Assembly (NCBI GenBank): GCA_002719595.1 | Contig: PBEJ01000025.1 | Location: 22,233 to 27,710, forward strand | Direction of reading: 5' to 3' | DNA: 5,478 bases | Source: Verrucomicrobiales bacterium | GTDB lineage: Bacteria; Verrucomicrobiota; Verrucomicrobiia; Limisphaerales; UBA1100 | Shown here: piece by piece, positions 1-5,478 of the stretch | How positions within the stretch are numbered: the first letter of the stretch is position 1 | Layout: each line of letters begins with the position of its first letter | Notes under the pieces: model-generated | Told to the model about the DNA's origin: nothing | The model's database searches: none | What the model saw: the letters and a program-made list of their open reading frames with translations, nothing else | Position numbers and translations under genes: made by a program

Positions 1-8
1 GGCACTAA

Positions 9-716
9 TTAAACGGTGGTTAAGGTGGGGTTCAGAGTATGAAGCAAACTTTCAAATATGAGTCGACCATCATCTCCATTAAGTGCCAACTCCGATGCTC
101 TCTCAGGATGCGGCATCATTCCCGCAACATTGCCCTTAATATTGCATATACCGGCTATATTTTTAAGGGACCCGTTGGGGTTGGCATGATCGGTCAAGTC
201 CCCATCTTTATCGACATATTGAAAAAGAATCTGCCCATTGGCCTCGAGTGTTTCCAGTGTCTTTTCATCACAAAAATAATTCCCCTCACCGTGAGCAATG
301 GGAATCCTCAACACCTTGTCCTGAGGTATTTGACAGGTAAATGGAGATTCATGATTCGAAACTTTCAGATATACATGCTCACAACGAAACTGCAATGACC
401 GATTACATATCAATGCCCCCGGTAGTAACCCAGCCTCACAGAGTATCTGAAATCCATTACAGATGCCCAAAACATACCCACCCTGATCAGCAAACTCCTT
501 GACCAATGACATTACTGGACTGAAACGGGCAATGGAACCAGTTCTGAGGTAATCGCCATAGCTGAAGCCCCCTGGTACTAATACCGCATCGGCATTCCCC
601 AAGCTTTTTTCCTTATGCCACAGAAAAGAAGCCGAGTGACCCAATACATTTCGCAGTATATGAACACAATCCTGATCACAATTAGAACCGGGAAACTGGA
701 GGACAGCAAAATTCAT
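9..716 (-). CDS. purQ: Phosphoribosylformylglycinamidine synthase, glutaminase subunit PurQ
   Basis: PurQ is the class I glutamine amidotransferase subunit of FGAR amidotransferase. It hydrolyses glutamine and passes ammonia to PurL, which makes FGAM in the fourth step of cytoplasmic purine synthesis. The 235 residues are a full-length match to the family. The N-terminus has the FPGSNCD motif (residues 8-14) and [11 protein letters not shown] (48-58). The nucleophile elbow GICNGFQ (84-90) carries catalytic Cys86. AHGEGN (141-146) follows, and the C-terminal MMPHPER (200-206) supplies His203 and Glu205 of the triad. Residues around 168-182 ([15 protein letters not shown]) look slightly longer than in the Bacillus protein. 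The ATG start overlaps the purS stop by one base (TGATG), and GAGGA sits 3 nt upstream (minus-strand positions 724-720), so the start is secure and translation is probably coupled to purS. Only 8 bases follow the TAA stop, so a downstream purL cannot be judged. Identification is very secure. Confidence 0.97.
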   Translation of the reverse strand: MNFAVLQFPGSNCDQDCVHILRNVLGHSASFLWHKEKSLGNADAVLVPGGFSYGDYLRTGSIARFSPVMSLVKEFADQGGYVLGICNGFQILCEAGLLPGALICNRSLQFRCEHVYLKVSNHESPFTCQIPQDKVLRIPIAHGEGNYFCDEKTLETLEANGQILFQYVDKDGDLTDHANPNGSLKNIAGICNIKGNVAGMMPHPERASELALNGDDGRLIFESLLHTLNPTLTTV

Positions 717-955
717 CAGTCCTCAAGCTTGAGGCGGTAATCTTCTATGTTTGGATTAGCGAGGAATTTATCGGCGTACTCACTGAGTTTCGTTTTCACC
801 GTATCGTGGTCTCCATCCATTTCCACTTCGATGTATTTACCCACACGAACTTGACGAACTCCCGTACACCCCATTTGTTCCAGAGCGGTTTGAACCGTTT
901 TCCCCTGAGGATCCAACACTTCCGCTTTAGGGGTAATAATCACTTTCGCTTTCAT
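716..955 (-). CDS. purS: Phosphoribosylformylglycinamidine synthase subunit PurS
   Basis: PurS is the small bridging subunit of the three-part FGAR amidotransferase, linking the PurQ glutaminase to PurL so that ammonia can be channelled. The 79 residues from the ATG match the family's usual size of about 80. They show its typical pattern: an opening beta strand [10 protein letters not shown], then LDPQGKTV (14-21), a helix [20 protein letters not shown] (33-45) and the closing [14 protein letters not shown] (65-78). I chose the ATG at 955 because family members normally start two or three residues before the KAKV strand. A TTG two codons upstream (961) is in frame and lies 5 nt from the GAGG at 970-967, against 11 nt for the ATG, so a start at 961 adding Met-Leu is a real alternative. 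The stop overlaps the purQ start by one base. PurS occurs with the short PurL type, so the cell should also encode a small PurL outside this window. Confidence 0.94.
   Translation of the reverse strand: MKAKVIITPKAEVLDPQGKTVQTALEQMGCTGVRQVRVGKYIEVEMDGDHDTVKTKLSEYADKFLANPNIEDYRLKLED
720..734 (-). promoter_or_regulatory. purQ ribosome binding site inside a perfect palindrome
   Basis: The purQ Shine-Dalgarno sequence GAGGA (724-720 on the minus strand) overlaps the right arm of the perfect 14-bp palindrome CCTCAAGCTTGAGG at 721-734. In RNA this can fold as a 5-bp stem CCTCA/TGAGG with an AGCT loop, which would mask the binding site. The sequence also encodes the last purS residues (LKLE), so part of the symmetry could be chance. 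The RBS itself is secure. A coupling role for the hairpin is inference: a ribosome finishing purS would open it. Confidence 0.6.
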
Positions 956-966
956 CAGCAACTAGG

Positions 967-970
967 CCTC
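967..970 (-). promoter_or_regulatory. purS Shine-Dalgarno (GAGG), start-deciding
   Basis: GAGG on the minus strand stands 5 nt before a TTG (961-959) and 11 nt before an ATG (955-953), both in the purS frame. Spacing is acceptable but not ideal for either. Codon type and family N-termini favour ATG, while spacing favours TTG. Confidence 0.5.
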
Positions 971-1042
971 GAAAAACGTCATTTAATGCCTATGGGTCAA
1001 GTGGCATTTGTGTGTGTTATTAACAAGCAATCTATGCTCGTG

Positions 1043-1069
1043 AAAAAAGCAATCGGCATGCGGAATCGC
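1043..1069 (-). terminator. Candidate intrinsic terminator after the lipoprotein gene
   Basis: Read on the minus strand, GCGATT (1069-1064) pairs with GATTGC (1054-1049). The stem is 6 bp including two G-U pairs, the loop is 9 nt, and six T follow directly (1048-1043). One A-U pair can be added outside the stem. It lies about 20 nt past the lipoprotein stop codon, where a terminator is expected, and would separate that gene from purSQ. The two wobble pairs make it weaker than a textbook example. No convincing purSQ promoter was found between it and purS. Confidence 0.42.
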
Positions 1070-1090
1070 TCGAGGAAAATTTAAGGAAAA

Positions 1091-1489
1091 TCAATCATTA
1101 ATCCTTAAAGTTCGTTCCTCGGTGATCTGACTGTTGCCCTTGGGTGCGGAGCCAAAGCTAGATTGATTCCAATTGACTTTCACCCGATAACGCAATTCAT
1201 TTTGCTGTGGGCCCACTGGGATCAATGTCTGCCACCGGTTCTCCACCCATTTGCCATCCGCCGCTAACAACTTTTGCATTGGGTATATGTTTGCCCCAAC
1301 CAAAACCACTGGCTTAATTCCTTTAGGCTGAACCGTCGGACTATTGCTTTCCCAAATAATTTCCACGGGGTAAAAGCCAGAAGAATTCCGTGGTAGCTCC
1401 ACGGGAGTAAGATTGCTTATCTCGTGATACACACAGCCCGAAAAAATGGATACACCCAAAAGACAAAACCAAAATCTTATAAATTTCAT
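1091..1489 (-). CDS. Small predicted lipoprotein of unknown function
   Basis: The 132 residues begin with a lipoprotein signal peptide: basic Lys2 and Arg5, a hydrophobic core (residues 6-16), and a lipobox ending Phe-Ser-Gly-Cys with the lipidated cysteine at position 19. The mature part of about 114 residues contains a second run of likely beta strands: NLTPVELPRN (26-35), FYPVEIIWES (39-48), IKPVVLVGANIYPMQ (58-72), NRWQTLIPVG (84-93) and LRYRVKVNWN (99-108). The alternation of strands and turns suggests a single small beta-sandwich (Ig-like or similar), which is inference from pattern only. The style resembles hypothetical lipoproteins of Verrucomicrobiota as I recall them, but I cannot name a family. 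It starts at an ATG with no clear Shine-Dalgarno and is transcribed away from the PpiD-like gene, 117 bp apart. Together these suggest a shared control region and an envelope role, possibly related to outer-membrane assembly. No function should be transferred. Confidence 0.85.
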   Translation of the reverse strand: MKFIRFWFCLLGVSIFSGCVYHEISNLTPVELPRNSSGFYPVEIIWESNSPTVQPKGIKPVVLVGANIYPMQKLLAADGKWVENRWQTLIPVGPQQNELRYRVKVNWNQSSFGSAPKGNSQITEERTLRIND

Positions 1490-1520
1490 GTGTAAAATAC
1501 CCGTTTAGCTTTACATCAGC

Positions 1521-1550
1521 ATAATACCTTGTAAAGGGTTTTGGCAGCAA
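1521..1550 (-). promoter_or_regulatory. Candidate sigma-70 promoter for the lipoprotein gene
   Basis: On the minus strand TTGCTG (1550-1545, 3 of 6 to the -35 consensus) and TATTAT (1526-1521, 5 of 6 to the -10 consensus) are 18 nt apart. Transcription would start near 1514, giving a leader of about 25 nt before the ATG at 1489. The position is right for the gene; the -35 is poor. Confidence 0.4.
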
Positions 1551-1556
1551 ATTGGA

Positions 1557-1585
1557 TTGACCACATTGAACCCATCCGGTAGGAC
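1557..1585 (+). promoter_or_regulatory. Candidate sigma-70 promoter for the PpiD-like gene
   Basis: TTGACC (1557-1562, 5 of 6) is followed after 17 nt by TAGGAC (1580-1585, 3 of 6). A start near 1592 would leave a leader of only about 15 nt before the ATG at 1607, which agrees with the absence of any Shine-Dalgarno there. It stands back to back with the minus-strand candidate at 1521-1550, with their -35 elements only 6 nt apart. Confidence 0.35.
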
Positions 1586-1606
1586 TCCGCGTTCGTCTTT
1601 AGCACT

Positions 1607-4141
1607 ATGTTTGGCACGGTAAGAAAGCACTCTCAGGCACTTTGGATTCCAATCATTATCGTGATTGTGGTTAGCTTTGTCATCTACTTCACTCCAGGGG
1701 TTGATCCGTTTGAAAACCGGGGACCACGCCAATCTGAATCAGACAGTGAACTTTCCTTTGCCCGCGAGCAGATCATTTTACAACAAGCTTTGAACTTTGC
1801 CCGCGAAATGTCCAATAATCCCCAGATGAGGGGATTTATTCCCCCAAGAGAACTGGTTATATCCCAGATTGCTGCTCAGTTCCCTCCAAAGGATCTCAAC
1901 GGCGACCAAGAAACAGATATTTCCGGCCTGGATTATCAGGCGCACCTTCGCTTGTTGCGTTTACGCAAAGCTGAATCAGTTGGAATCATGGTTAGTGACA
2001 ACATGGTTAAGGCAAGAATGGAACAGATGTTTTCCAATCCCAATGACAAAAAGTTTTCCATTACGCTCTACAATAATTTTTTAGAAAGCTACCAAACCGA
2101 CGATACAGCAGTCCGGTTTCTGGCGGCGGGCAAGGCTGGCGAAATCCAACTTGAGGAATTCTATCGAGAAGAAATTGCACTTGGACTACTCGACCAACTC
2201 ATGACGCGGAGCATTGGATTTTTCTCAAACCAAACCATTTCCGGCCAAGTCGCTGAAGAGAATAGGAAATACACTGCCCAAGCCATTTTCTTTTCCACCA
2301 GTAACCGAGTATCCGAAGTCACCAATTTTTCCACCACTGCAACCAACTTTACCCAACATTACCAAAGTGTATCCGACCAATATTTCGTCGAACCCAAACG
2401 CAAGGCAACATATGTTTTTTTCTCGATAACTAATTATATGGAGGCAGCTAAAAAGCAGATCAACTTTGAAGAACTGATAACTGAACGACGGAAACTACAT
2501 AACACTTCAACAAACGTGGTTGATCATTTAACCGATGCAAGCGGAACCAACAAACTTACAGGAGCAAAACTTGATGAAGCTTTAGTTGACGATGTTTTCA
2601 AAAGTAACCAGATCAAATTGGAAACCAAAACTCTTCCGCAGGCTAAAGATGAAGCCACCACATTTCGTAAAAAACTATTTGTTGATGGAGTACAGTGGGA
2701 TTTAGCTCGTTTACGTGCCGAAGCTGCAAAAGAGAAATTACCAGTACAATCAACTATTGTCAGCGCAGCCAACGAAAATTCCGTCTTACCACAAAAAGTG
2801 GTGGATGCTGTTTTCTCCATTCCTGACAAGGCCAAGGGAAAGCTCTCAACATCGGCAATAGAGGTTAAATCAACACCTGGAGGCCAGTTTACCCCCCAGA
2901 CATTGGCGGAATCAGGCCAAGGCTACTACGTGTTTGGCCTAGAGGAAATAATACCCGGCCGACCTCGTAAATTTATAGAACTTTCAAAAGATGAGCAGGA
3001 CACGGTCAAAAAGAGTTTTGTCGAAAAAGAGGTAAAACGACTGGCCAATGAGGAAGCAAAAGATTGGAGAGATACAGTGACAGAATTAATGGCATCAGGC
3101 AGCAGCTTCACAGATGCCACGAAAGATTCAAAATATCAGATTATCAACCTTCCTGCGATGACCCTCAGCGAGCGGGATGTAAATGCAACAGCCCTTAAAG
3201 AACTTGCCACTGTAAGTGAGATCCAGAGTTCAATAAGTGCTCTCGAGCGTGAAAACCGAGGCAACACTAATAATACAAATTGGCTTTCAAGTTATAACCC
3301 CAGTACTACTGAGGGAGTCGGTGGATTTATTGTGCATGTTTCCAAAGTGGAAGCGGGAGATGCCCCGCAACCAGAAGAACTCAGTGCCTTTGCAAACCAA
3401 CAAAGACAAATGGCCCGCAATTTTAATTCAAGCTCGATGGCTGATCGTTTTGGCCTAACACCTGTTTGGCTTGATACCGACATAAAAATCCTCAATTCAA
3501 AACTAATTCTACAAGGACTTCTATCCAGTTTGGTTAACCTCCCTTACCAATACGAAACCACTCTCCAAGAATATCAAGACTTGAGCAAAACTATTGAGCA
3601 AATTGAATCAGGAGAAACAAAGCTTTCAGGCAACATAACATTGAACGACTTAAAAGAAGATTATACAGAAGCGGAGAGTAAACTGATTAAATTGAGATCT
3701 AATAATGCAGACGCCCTACCTCGCGAACTAAGGAAGGCAAACCAGACTTATCTGCAACTTACCGGGGACACCAAAACCTATACGAAAGAGATTGAGGATG
3801 CCTTAGAGGCAGCAAATGAATTCGATTTAGAAATACTGAGAAAAGAAATCGATCAGAACCCCGAACGAATATTTACCGCAATAGCGAACGCCAGGCAAAA
3901 AGAAGAAAATATTAGTGACCAACTGAAGAAACTAAGAGAAGACCCAAAGAAAACTGCCACCCAAGAAATGAAAAATATGGTGCTGGATTCCGCGCAGGCT
4001 AAAAAACGATTAACGGATCTTAATTCAATCGCCAAAGACACTTTAAAGAAAACGAATTTAACTCTGTCAAAATTAAAGACAACTCAAGACAAAAGAAAAG
4101 CTGAAGATCTAGTCAAAAGACTGAAAGAATTGATTAAGTAG
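1607..4141 (+). CDS. Large PpiD/SurA-like membrane-anchored periplasmic folding factor with C-terminal helical extension
   Basis: This 844-residue protein is probably an inner-membrane-anchored chaperone of the SurA-N/PpiD type, acting on exported proteins in the periplasm. The N-terminus is short and basic (FGTVRKHSQ), followed by one membrane helix (about 12-28) that leaves the rest outside. Residues 50-200 resemble the PpiD chaperone domain, including VSDNMVKARMEQMF (129-142), YNNFLES (155-161) and the helix FYREEIALGLLDQLM (185-199). Residues 222-272 match the next PpiD segment (FVEPKRKATYVFF). Residues 398-450 resemble the back half of a parvulin domain (VFSIPDKAKGKLS, then GYYVFGLEEI), but the normal active-site motifs are not evident, so isomerase activity is doubtful. 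From about 630 to the end the sequence is charged and helical (coiled coil likely), beyond the usual family length of roughly 600. There is no cysteine in the whole protein, fitting an envelope location. The start is the ATG before the basic segment; no Shine-Dalgarno is visible. It is divergent from the lipoprotein gene and convergent with pssA. Confidence 0.85.
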   Translation: MFGTVRKHSQALWIPIIIVIVVSFVIYFTPGVDPFENRGPRQSESDSELSFAREQIILQQALNFAREMSNNPQMRGFIPPRELVISQIAAQFPPKDLNGDQETDISGLDYQAHLRLLRLRKAESVGIMVSDNMVKARMEQMFSNPNDKKFSITLYNNFLESYQTDDTAVRFLAAGKAGEIQLEEFYREEIALGLLDQLMTRSIGFFSNQTISGQVAEENRKYTAQAIFFSTSNRVSEVTNFSTTATNFTQHYQSVSDQYFVEPKRKATYVFFSITNYMEAAKKQINFEELITERRKLHNTSTNVVDHLTDASGTNKLTGAKLDEALVDDVFKSNQIKLETKTLPQAKDEATTFRKKLFVDGVQWDLARLRAEAAKEKLPVQSTIVSAANENSVLPQKVVDAVFSIPDKAKGKLSTSAIEVKSTPGGQFTPQTLAESGQGYYVFGLEEIIPGRPRKFIELSKDEQDTVKKSFVEKEVKRLANEEAKDWRDTVTELMASGSSFTDATKDSKYQIINLPAMTLSERDVNATALKELATVSEIQSSISALERENRGNTNNTNWLSSYNPSTTEGVGGFIVHVSKVEAGDAPQPEELSAFANQQRQMARNFNSSSMADRFGLTPVWLDTDIKILNSKLILQGLLSSLVNLPYQYETTLQEYQDLSKTIEQIESGETKLSGNITLNDLKEDYTEAESKLIKLRSNNADALPRELRKANQTYLQLTGDTKTYTKEIEDALEAANEFDLEILRKEIDQNPERIFTAIANARQKEENISDQLKKLREDPKKTATQEMKNMVLDSAQAKKRLTDLNSIAKDTLKKTNLTLSKLKTTQDKRKAEDLVKRLKELIK

Positions 4142-4151
4142 TACCAAAAGA

Positions 4152-4190
4152 TTTAGCTGCAGGCTAAGCCATCTCCTCCGAGACTTTTTT
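4152..4190 (+). terminator. Weak candidate terminator between convergent genes
   Basis: The 47-bp gap between the two stop codons contains a 5-bp hairpin TTAGC/GCTAA (4153-4157 with 4163-4167, loop TGCAG). A second small hairpin TCTC/GAGA follows (4172-4175 with 4180-4183), then C and six T (4185-4190). Read on the plus strand the second hairpin has the terminator layout but only 4 bp. Read on the minus strand the first hairpin precedes only four T. Either may end transcription weakly. Confidence 0.3.
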
Positions 4191-5088
4191 ATTGGCTATT
4201 CTCTTCTATGTCCTTCCGGGCACCCCTCGGTATATACGGCCTGACAAAACCATAAAGAAGATAAATTATAAAGAGAACAGGAACCCCCACGGGTAAGGCA
4301 AATTTCCTTCCAACTGTAAACATCAAGCCAATCAAAATAGCCGCAACCACCATTACCATAAAGGATCGAGAGCCCCGTAAATTTACTTTTTTAAAAGTGG
4401 GATACTTCACCTTACTCACCATCATTGCCGAGAGAAAGAGCAATAGAACCGGCAAAGCAAATTTCCAATTCCCCTTGGTAAAATCACGCTCCTCAAACCA
4501 AATTAAGAAATAAGTGATACTCGCCACCAGACCGGCCGCGGCGGGAATAGGAAACCCCACAAACTCACTTGAGTCTCCCCCTTTATCAACTTTTTCATCT
4601 TTATTCTCATCCTGCATCGCTGAAAGGCAGTTAAAACGTGCCAATCTTAAAGCACCACAAATCACATATACCGAGGCAATGAACCAACCCAATTCAGCCA
4701 TATCCTCCCTGAATACATCGCTCAAAACAATTCGGTGAACCAAAAAAGCTGGCACCAATCCAAAGGAAACCACATCAGCCAAAGAATCAAACTCTCGTCC
4801 AAAAGGACTTTCATACCCGCCCATTCTAGCAACCCGCCCATCCAATAAATCAAATACACAGGCTAGCAGGACCAACTCAAGAGCCCAATAAATAGACTGT
4901 TTAGCCGCGGCAAACTGCATCGCCATATCCGCATAAGGCGGCTGAAGATGGTAAAGAGAAGGAGCACTAACAATGATCGTTAGCGCCAAAAATCCGCAGA
5001 AGAGATTGCCCGCCGTAAAGAGATTCGGCAGAAAATAAATTTTTATATTCAGGGAACCCTTCGCTGAGTTATTCTTTAGTTCGTCCAC
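4189..5088 (-). CDS. pssA: CDP-diacylglycerol--serine O-phosphatidyltransferase (phosphatidylserine synthase)
   Basis: PssA is the membrane enzyme that joins CDP-diacylglycerol and L-serine to give phosphatidylserine and CMP, the first committed step towards phosphatidylethanolamine. The 299 residues belong to the CDP-alcohol phosphatidyltransferase family (type II, Bacillus-like). The full signature DGxxARx8GxxxDxxxD is present as Asp83, Gly84, Ala87, Arg88, Gly97, Asp101 and Asp105. Other family hallmarks are the opening KIYFLPNLFTAGNLFCGF (16-33), FVGFPIPAAAG (176-186) and KVKYPTFKK (226-234). Hydrophobic stretches at about 28-42, 66-82, 108-120, 134-150, 183-198, 209-224, 244-259 and 267-281 indicate roughly eight membrane segments. 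The segment 158-175 is an unusually charged hydrophilic loop (DENKDEKVDKGGDSSE). The start is a GTG with no Shine-Dalgarno at normal distance; it is the only plausible start between the upstream in-frame stop and the conserved KIYFLPN segment. The decarboxylase gene psd is not adjacent within the window. Confidence 0.96.
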   Translation of the reverse strand: MDELKNNSAKGSLNIKIYFLPNLFTAGNLFCGFLALTIIVSAPSLYHLQPPYADMAMQFAAAKQSIYWALELVLLACVFDLLDGRVARMGGYESPFGREFDSLADVVSFGLVPAFLVHRIVLSDVFREDMAELGWFIASVYVICGALRLARFNCLSAMQDENKDEKVDKGGDSSEFVGFPIPAAAGLVASITYFLIWFEERDFTKGNWKFALPVLLLFLSAMMVSKVKYPTFKKVNLRGSRSFMVMVVAAILIGLMFTVGRKFALPVGVPVLFIIYLLYGFVRPYIPRGARKDIEENSQ

Positions 5089-5096
5089 AAGTGGAC
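5083..5096. repeat. Inverted repeat GTCCAC-AA-GTGGAC over the pssA start codon
   Basis: The two arms are perfect 6-bp complements with a 2-nt spacer, and the left arm includes the pssA GTG start codon (5088-5086). It could be a protein-binding site or chance; a 2-nt loop is too tight for a good RNA hairpin unless inner pairs open. Confidence 0.5.
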
Positions 5097-5106
5097 CAAA
5101 ACTACG

Positions 5107-5128
5107 AAAAAAAATCCTTTAACTAAAG
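5107..5128 (-). promoter_or_regulatory. Hairpin plus T8 tract in the pssA leader (possible attenuator)
   Basis: On the minus strand CTTTA and TAAAG (5128-5124 and 5121-5117, 2-nt spacer; about 4 bp once a loop of AGTT is allowed) are followed by GA and eight T (5114-5107). The layout is that of an intrinsic terminator about 20 nt before the pssA start, but the stem is short and AT-rich, so termination would be inefficient at best. Confidence 0.2.
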
Positions 5129-5167
5129 CCGATAATAAACTTGAGCAGCCTGAATTTCTTTTAATTC

Positions 5168-5183
5168 TCGATCATTTGATCGA
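5168..5183. repeat. Inverted repeat TCGATCA-TT-TGATCGA, candidate operator
   Basis: This is a perfect inverted repeat with 7-bp arms and a 2-nt spacer, the strongest symmetry in the 167-bp region between pssA and the divergent exonuclease gene. It covers the -10 element of the candidate pssA promoter (5176-5171 on the minus strand), so a dimeric regulator bound here could block that promoter. No regulator gene is in the window, and the operator role is inference. Confidence 0.45.
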
Positions 5184-5199
5184 TAGTAAGACCTCTCAA
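5171..5199 (-). promoter_or_regulatory. Candidate sigma-70 promoter for pssA
   Basis: On the minus strand TTGAGA (5199-5194, 5 of 6 to consensus) and AATGAT (5176-5171, 4 of 6) are separated by 17 nt. A start near 5164 would give a leader of about 75 nt. A second -10-like TATTAT lies at 5137-5132, but nothing like a -35 stands at the right distance from it. Confidence 0.38.
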
Positions 5200-5255
5200 G
5201 CGACTAACGCCTACCCTAACCAATTTGACATCGGGGTAGACTCCTAAAGTAAATA

Positions 5256-5478
5256 ATGGGGAAAAACATAGTATATTTTGATTTGGAAACTCAGAAATCG
5301 GCTGATGAAGTAGGCGGTTGGAACCATATCGATCTCATGGGCATGAGCATAGGAGTAACCTTCAGCACCGAACGCGGGGATTACCGAGTCTACGGCGAAC
5401 CTGAAATCGATGGACTAATTGAAGAGATACAAAAGGCAGACCTAGTGGTGGGATTTAACCAAATCCGATTCGATTACA
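5256..5478 (+). CDS. RNase H-like (DEDD-type) exonuclease-domain protein, N-terminal part
   Basis: The window holds the first 74 codons plus one base; the frame is open to the edge. The protein opens with a beta strand ending in FDLET, giving Asp9 and Glu11, the first acidic pair of DEDD 3'-5' exonucleases. The second motif appears as VVGFNQIRFDY (64-74), with Asn68 and the acidic Asp73. Between them is a second strand (MGMSIGVTF) and a helix (GLIEEIQKA). This matches the YprB-like RNase H-like fold (RNase_H_2 group); databases sometimes label PVC relatives as helicase-domain proteins, but no helicase motif is visible here. The ATG at 5256 is preceded by an in-frame TAA two codons upstream (5250-5252), so it is the first possible start; the Shine-Dalgarno is poor. 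Substrate (RNA or DNA) cannot be told. It diverges from pssA across 167 bp. Confidence 0.85.
   Translation, partial: MGKNIVYFDLETQKSADEVGGWNHIDLMGMSIGVTFSTERGDYRVYGEPEIDGLIEEIQKADLVVGFNQIRFDY

Noticed and set aside
39..398. Plus-strand open frame of 119 codons opposite purQ
   Set aside because: It is antisense to a full-length, family-matching purQ and has no recognisable protein content.
806..1084. Plus-strand open frame of 92 codons opposite purS and the gap
   Set aside because: It runs opposite the well-supported purS gene, its translation shows no recognisable domain, and it has no ribosome binding site; it is a shadow frame.
1341..1732. Minus-strand open frames over the divergent promoter region and the start of the PpiD-like gene
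   Set aside because: They conflict with the lipoprotein signal peptide frame and with the PpiD-like N-terminus; their translations look random.
2524..2835. Minus-strand open frame of 103 codons inside the PpiD-like gene
   Set aside because: Ser/Ala/Leu-rich translation typical of the antisense of a Lys/Glu/Ala-rich coding frame; no start signal.
1607..4141. Possible fusion or frameshift joining a PpiD-like gene to a separate coiled-coil gene
   Set aside because: The frame is continuous with no internal start and binding site at the junction near residue 630, and composition changes only gradually, so a single long protein is the simplest reading.
5225..5255. Perfect -35 hexamer TTGACA at 5225-5230 as a promoter for the exonuclease-like gene
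   Set aside because: At normal spacing the -10 would fall at about 5248-5255 (AGTAAA or TAAATA, at best 3 of 6), putting the transcript start at or inside the coding sequence. It works only if the mRNA is leaderless or shorter spacing is used.
1..5478. Mobile elements, CRISPR arrays, tRNA or rRNA genes, toxin-antitoxin pairs
   Set aside because: No transposase or integrase motifs, no regularly spaced direct repeats, no cloverleaf or rRNA-like segments, and no small gene pairs were seen.

Overview
The window looks like an ordinary chromosomal housekeeping stretch from a Gram-negative bacterium. A didermic cell envelope is indicated by a small lipoprotein with a lipobox and by a very large membrane-anchored, periplasm-facing PpiD/SurA-like protein. 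Purine synthesis uses the PurS/PurQ/small-PurL type of FGAR amidotransferase, which rules out an enterobacterial-type host. The style of the lipoprotein, the PpiD-like protein and the final RNase H-like protein recalls Verrucomicrobiota (PVC group). That assignment rests on family recall, not on a search, and is moderate at best. Shine-Dalgarno use is patchy: clear for purS and purQ, absent or poor for the other genes.

Layout, left to right. (1) Positions 9-955, minus strand: purS then purQ, overlapping by one base, forming two of the three subunits of phosphoribosylformylglycinamidine synthase. purL is not in the window. A perfect 14-bp palindrome in the last purS codons contains the purQ ribosome binding site. 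(2) Positions 956-1090: a short gap with a plausible minus-strand intrinsic terminator that would separate purSQ from the gene upstream. (3) Positions 1091-1489, minus: a small lipoprotein of unknown function. (4) Positions 1490-1606: a compact divergent promoter region. (5) Positions 1607-4141, plus: an 844-residue, cysteine-free PpiD/SurA-like protein with a degenerate parvulin region and a roughly 215-residue C-terminal helical extension. (6) Positions 4142-4188: a short convergent gap with weak hairpins. (7) Positions 4189-5088, minus: pssA, phosphatidylserine synthase, with a GTG start. (8) Positions 5089-5255: a divergent intergenic region with inverted repeats. (9) Positions 5256-5478, plus: the first 74 codons of a DEDD-type RNase H-like exonuclease cut by the window edge.

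The genes do not form one pathway. The envelope theme (lipoprotein, periplasmic chaperone-like protein, phospholipid synthesis) runs through the middle and right, flanked by purine synthesis and a nuclease. There are no mobile elements, RNA genes or CRISPR arrays that I can see. I found no convincing new multi-gene system. The best leads are the C-terminal extension of the PpiD-like protein, its divergent pairing with the unknown lipoprotein, the RBS-masking palindrome between purS and purQ, and the set of 2-nt-spaced inverted repeats in front of pssA.
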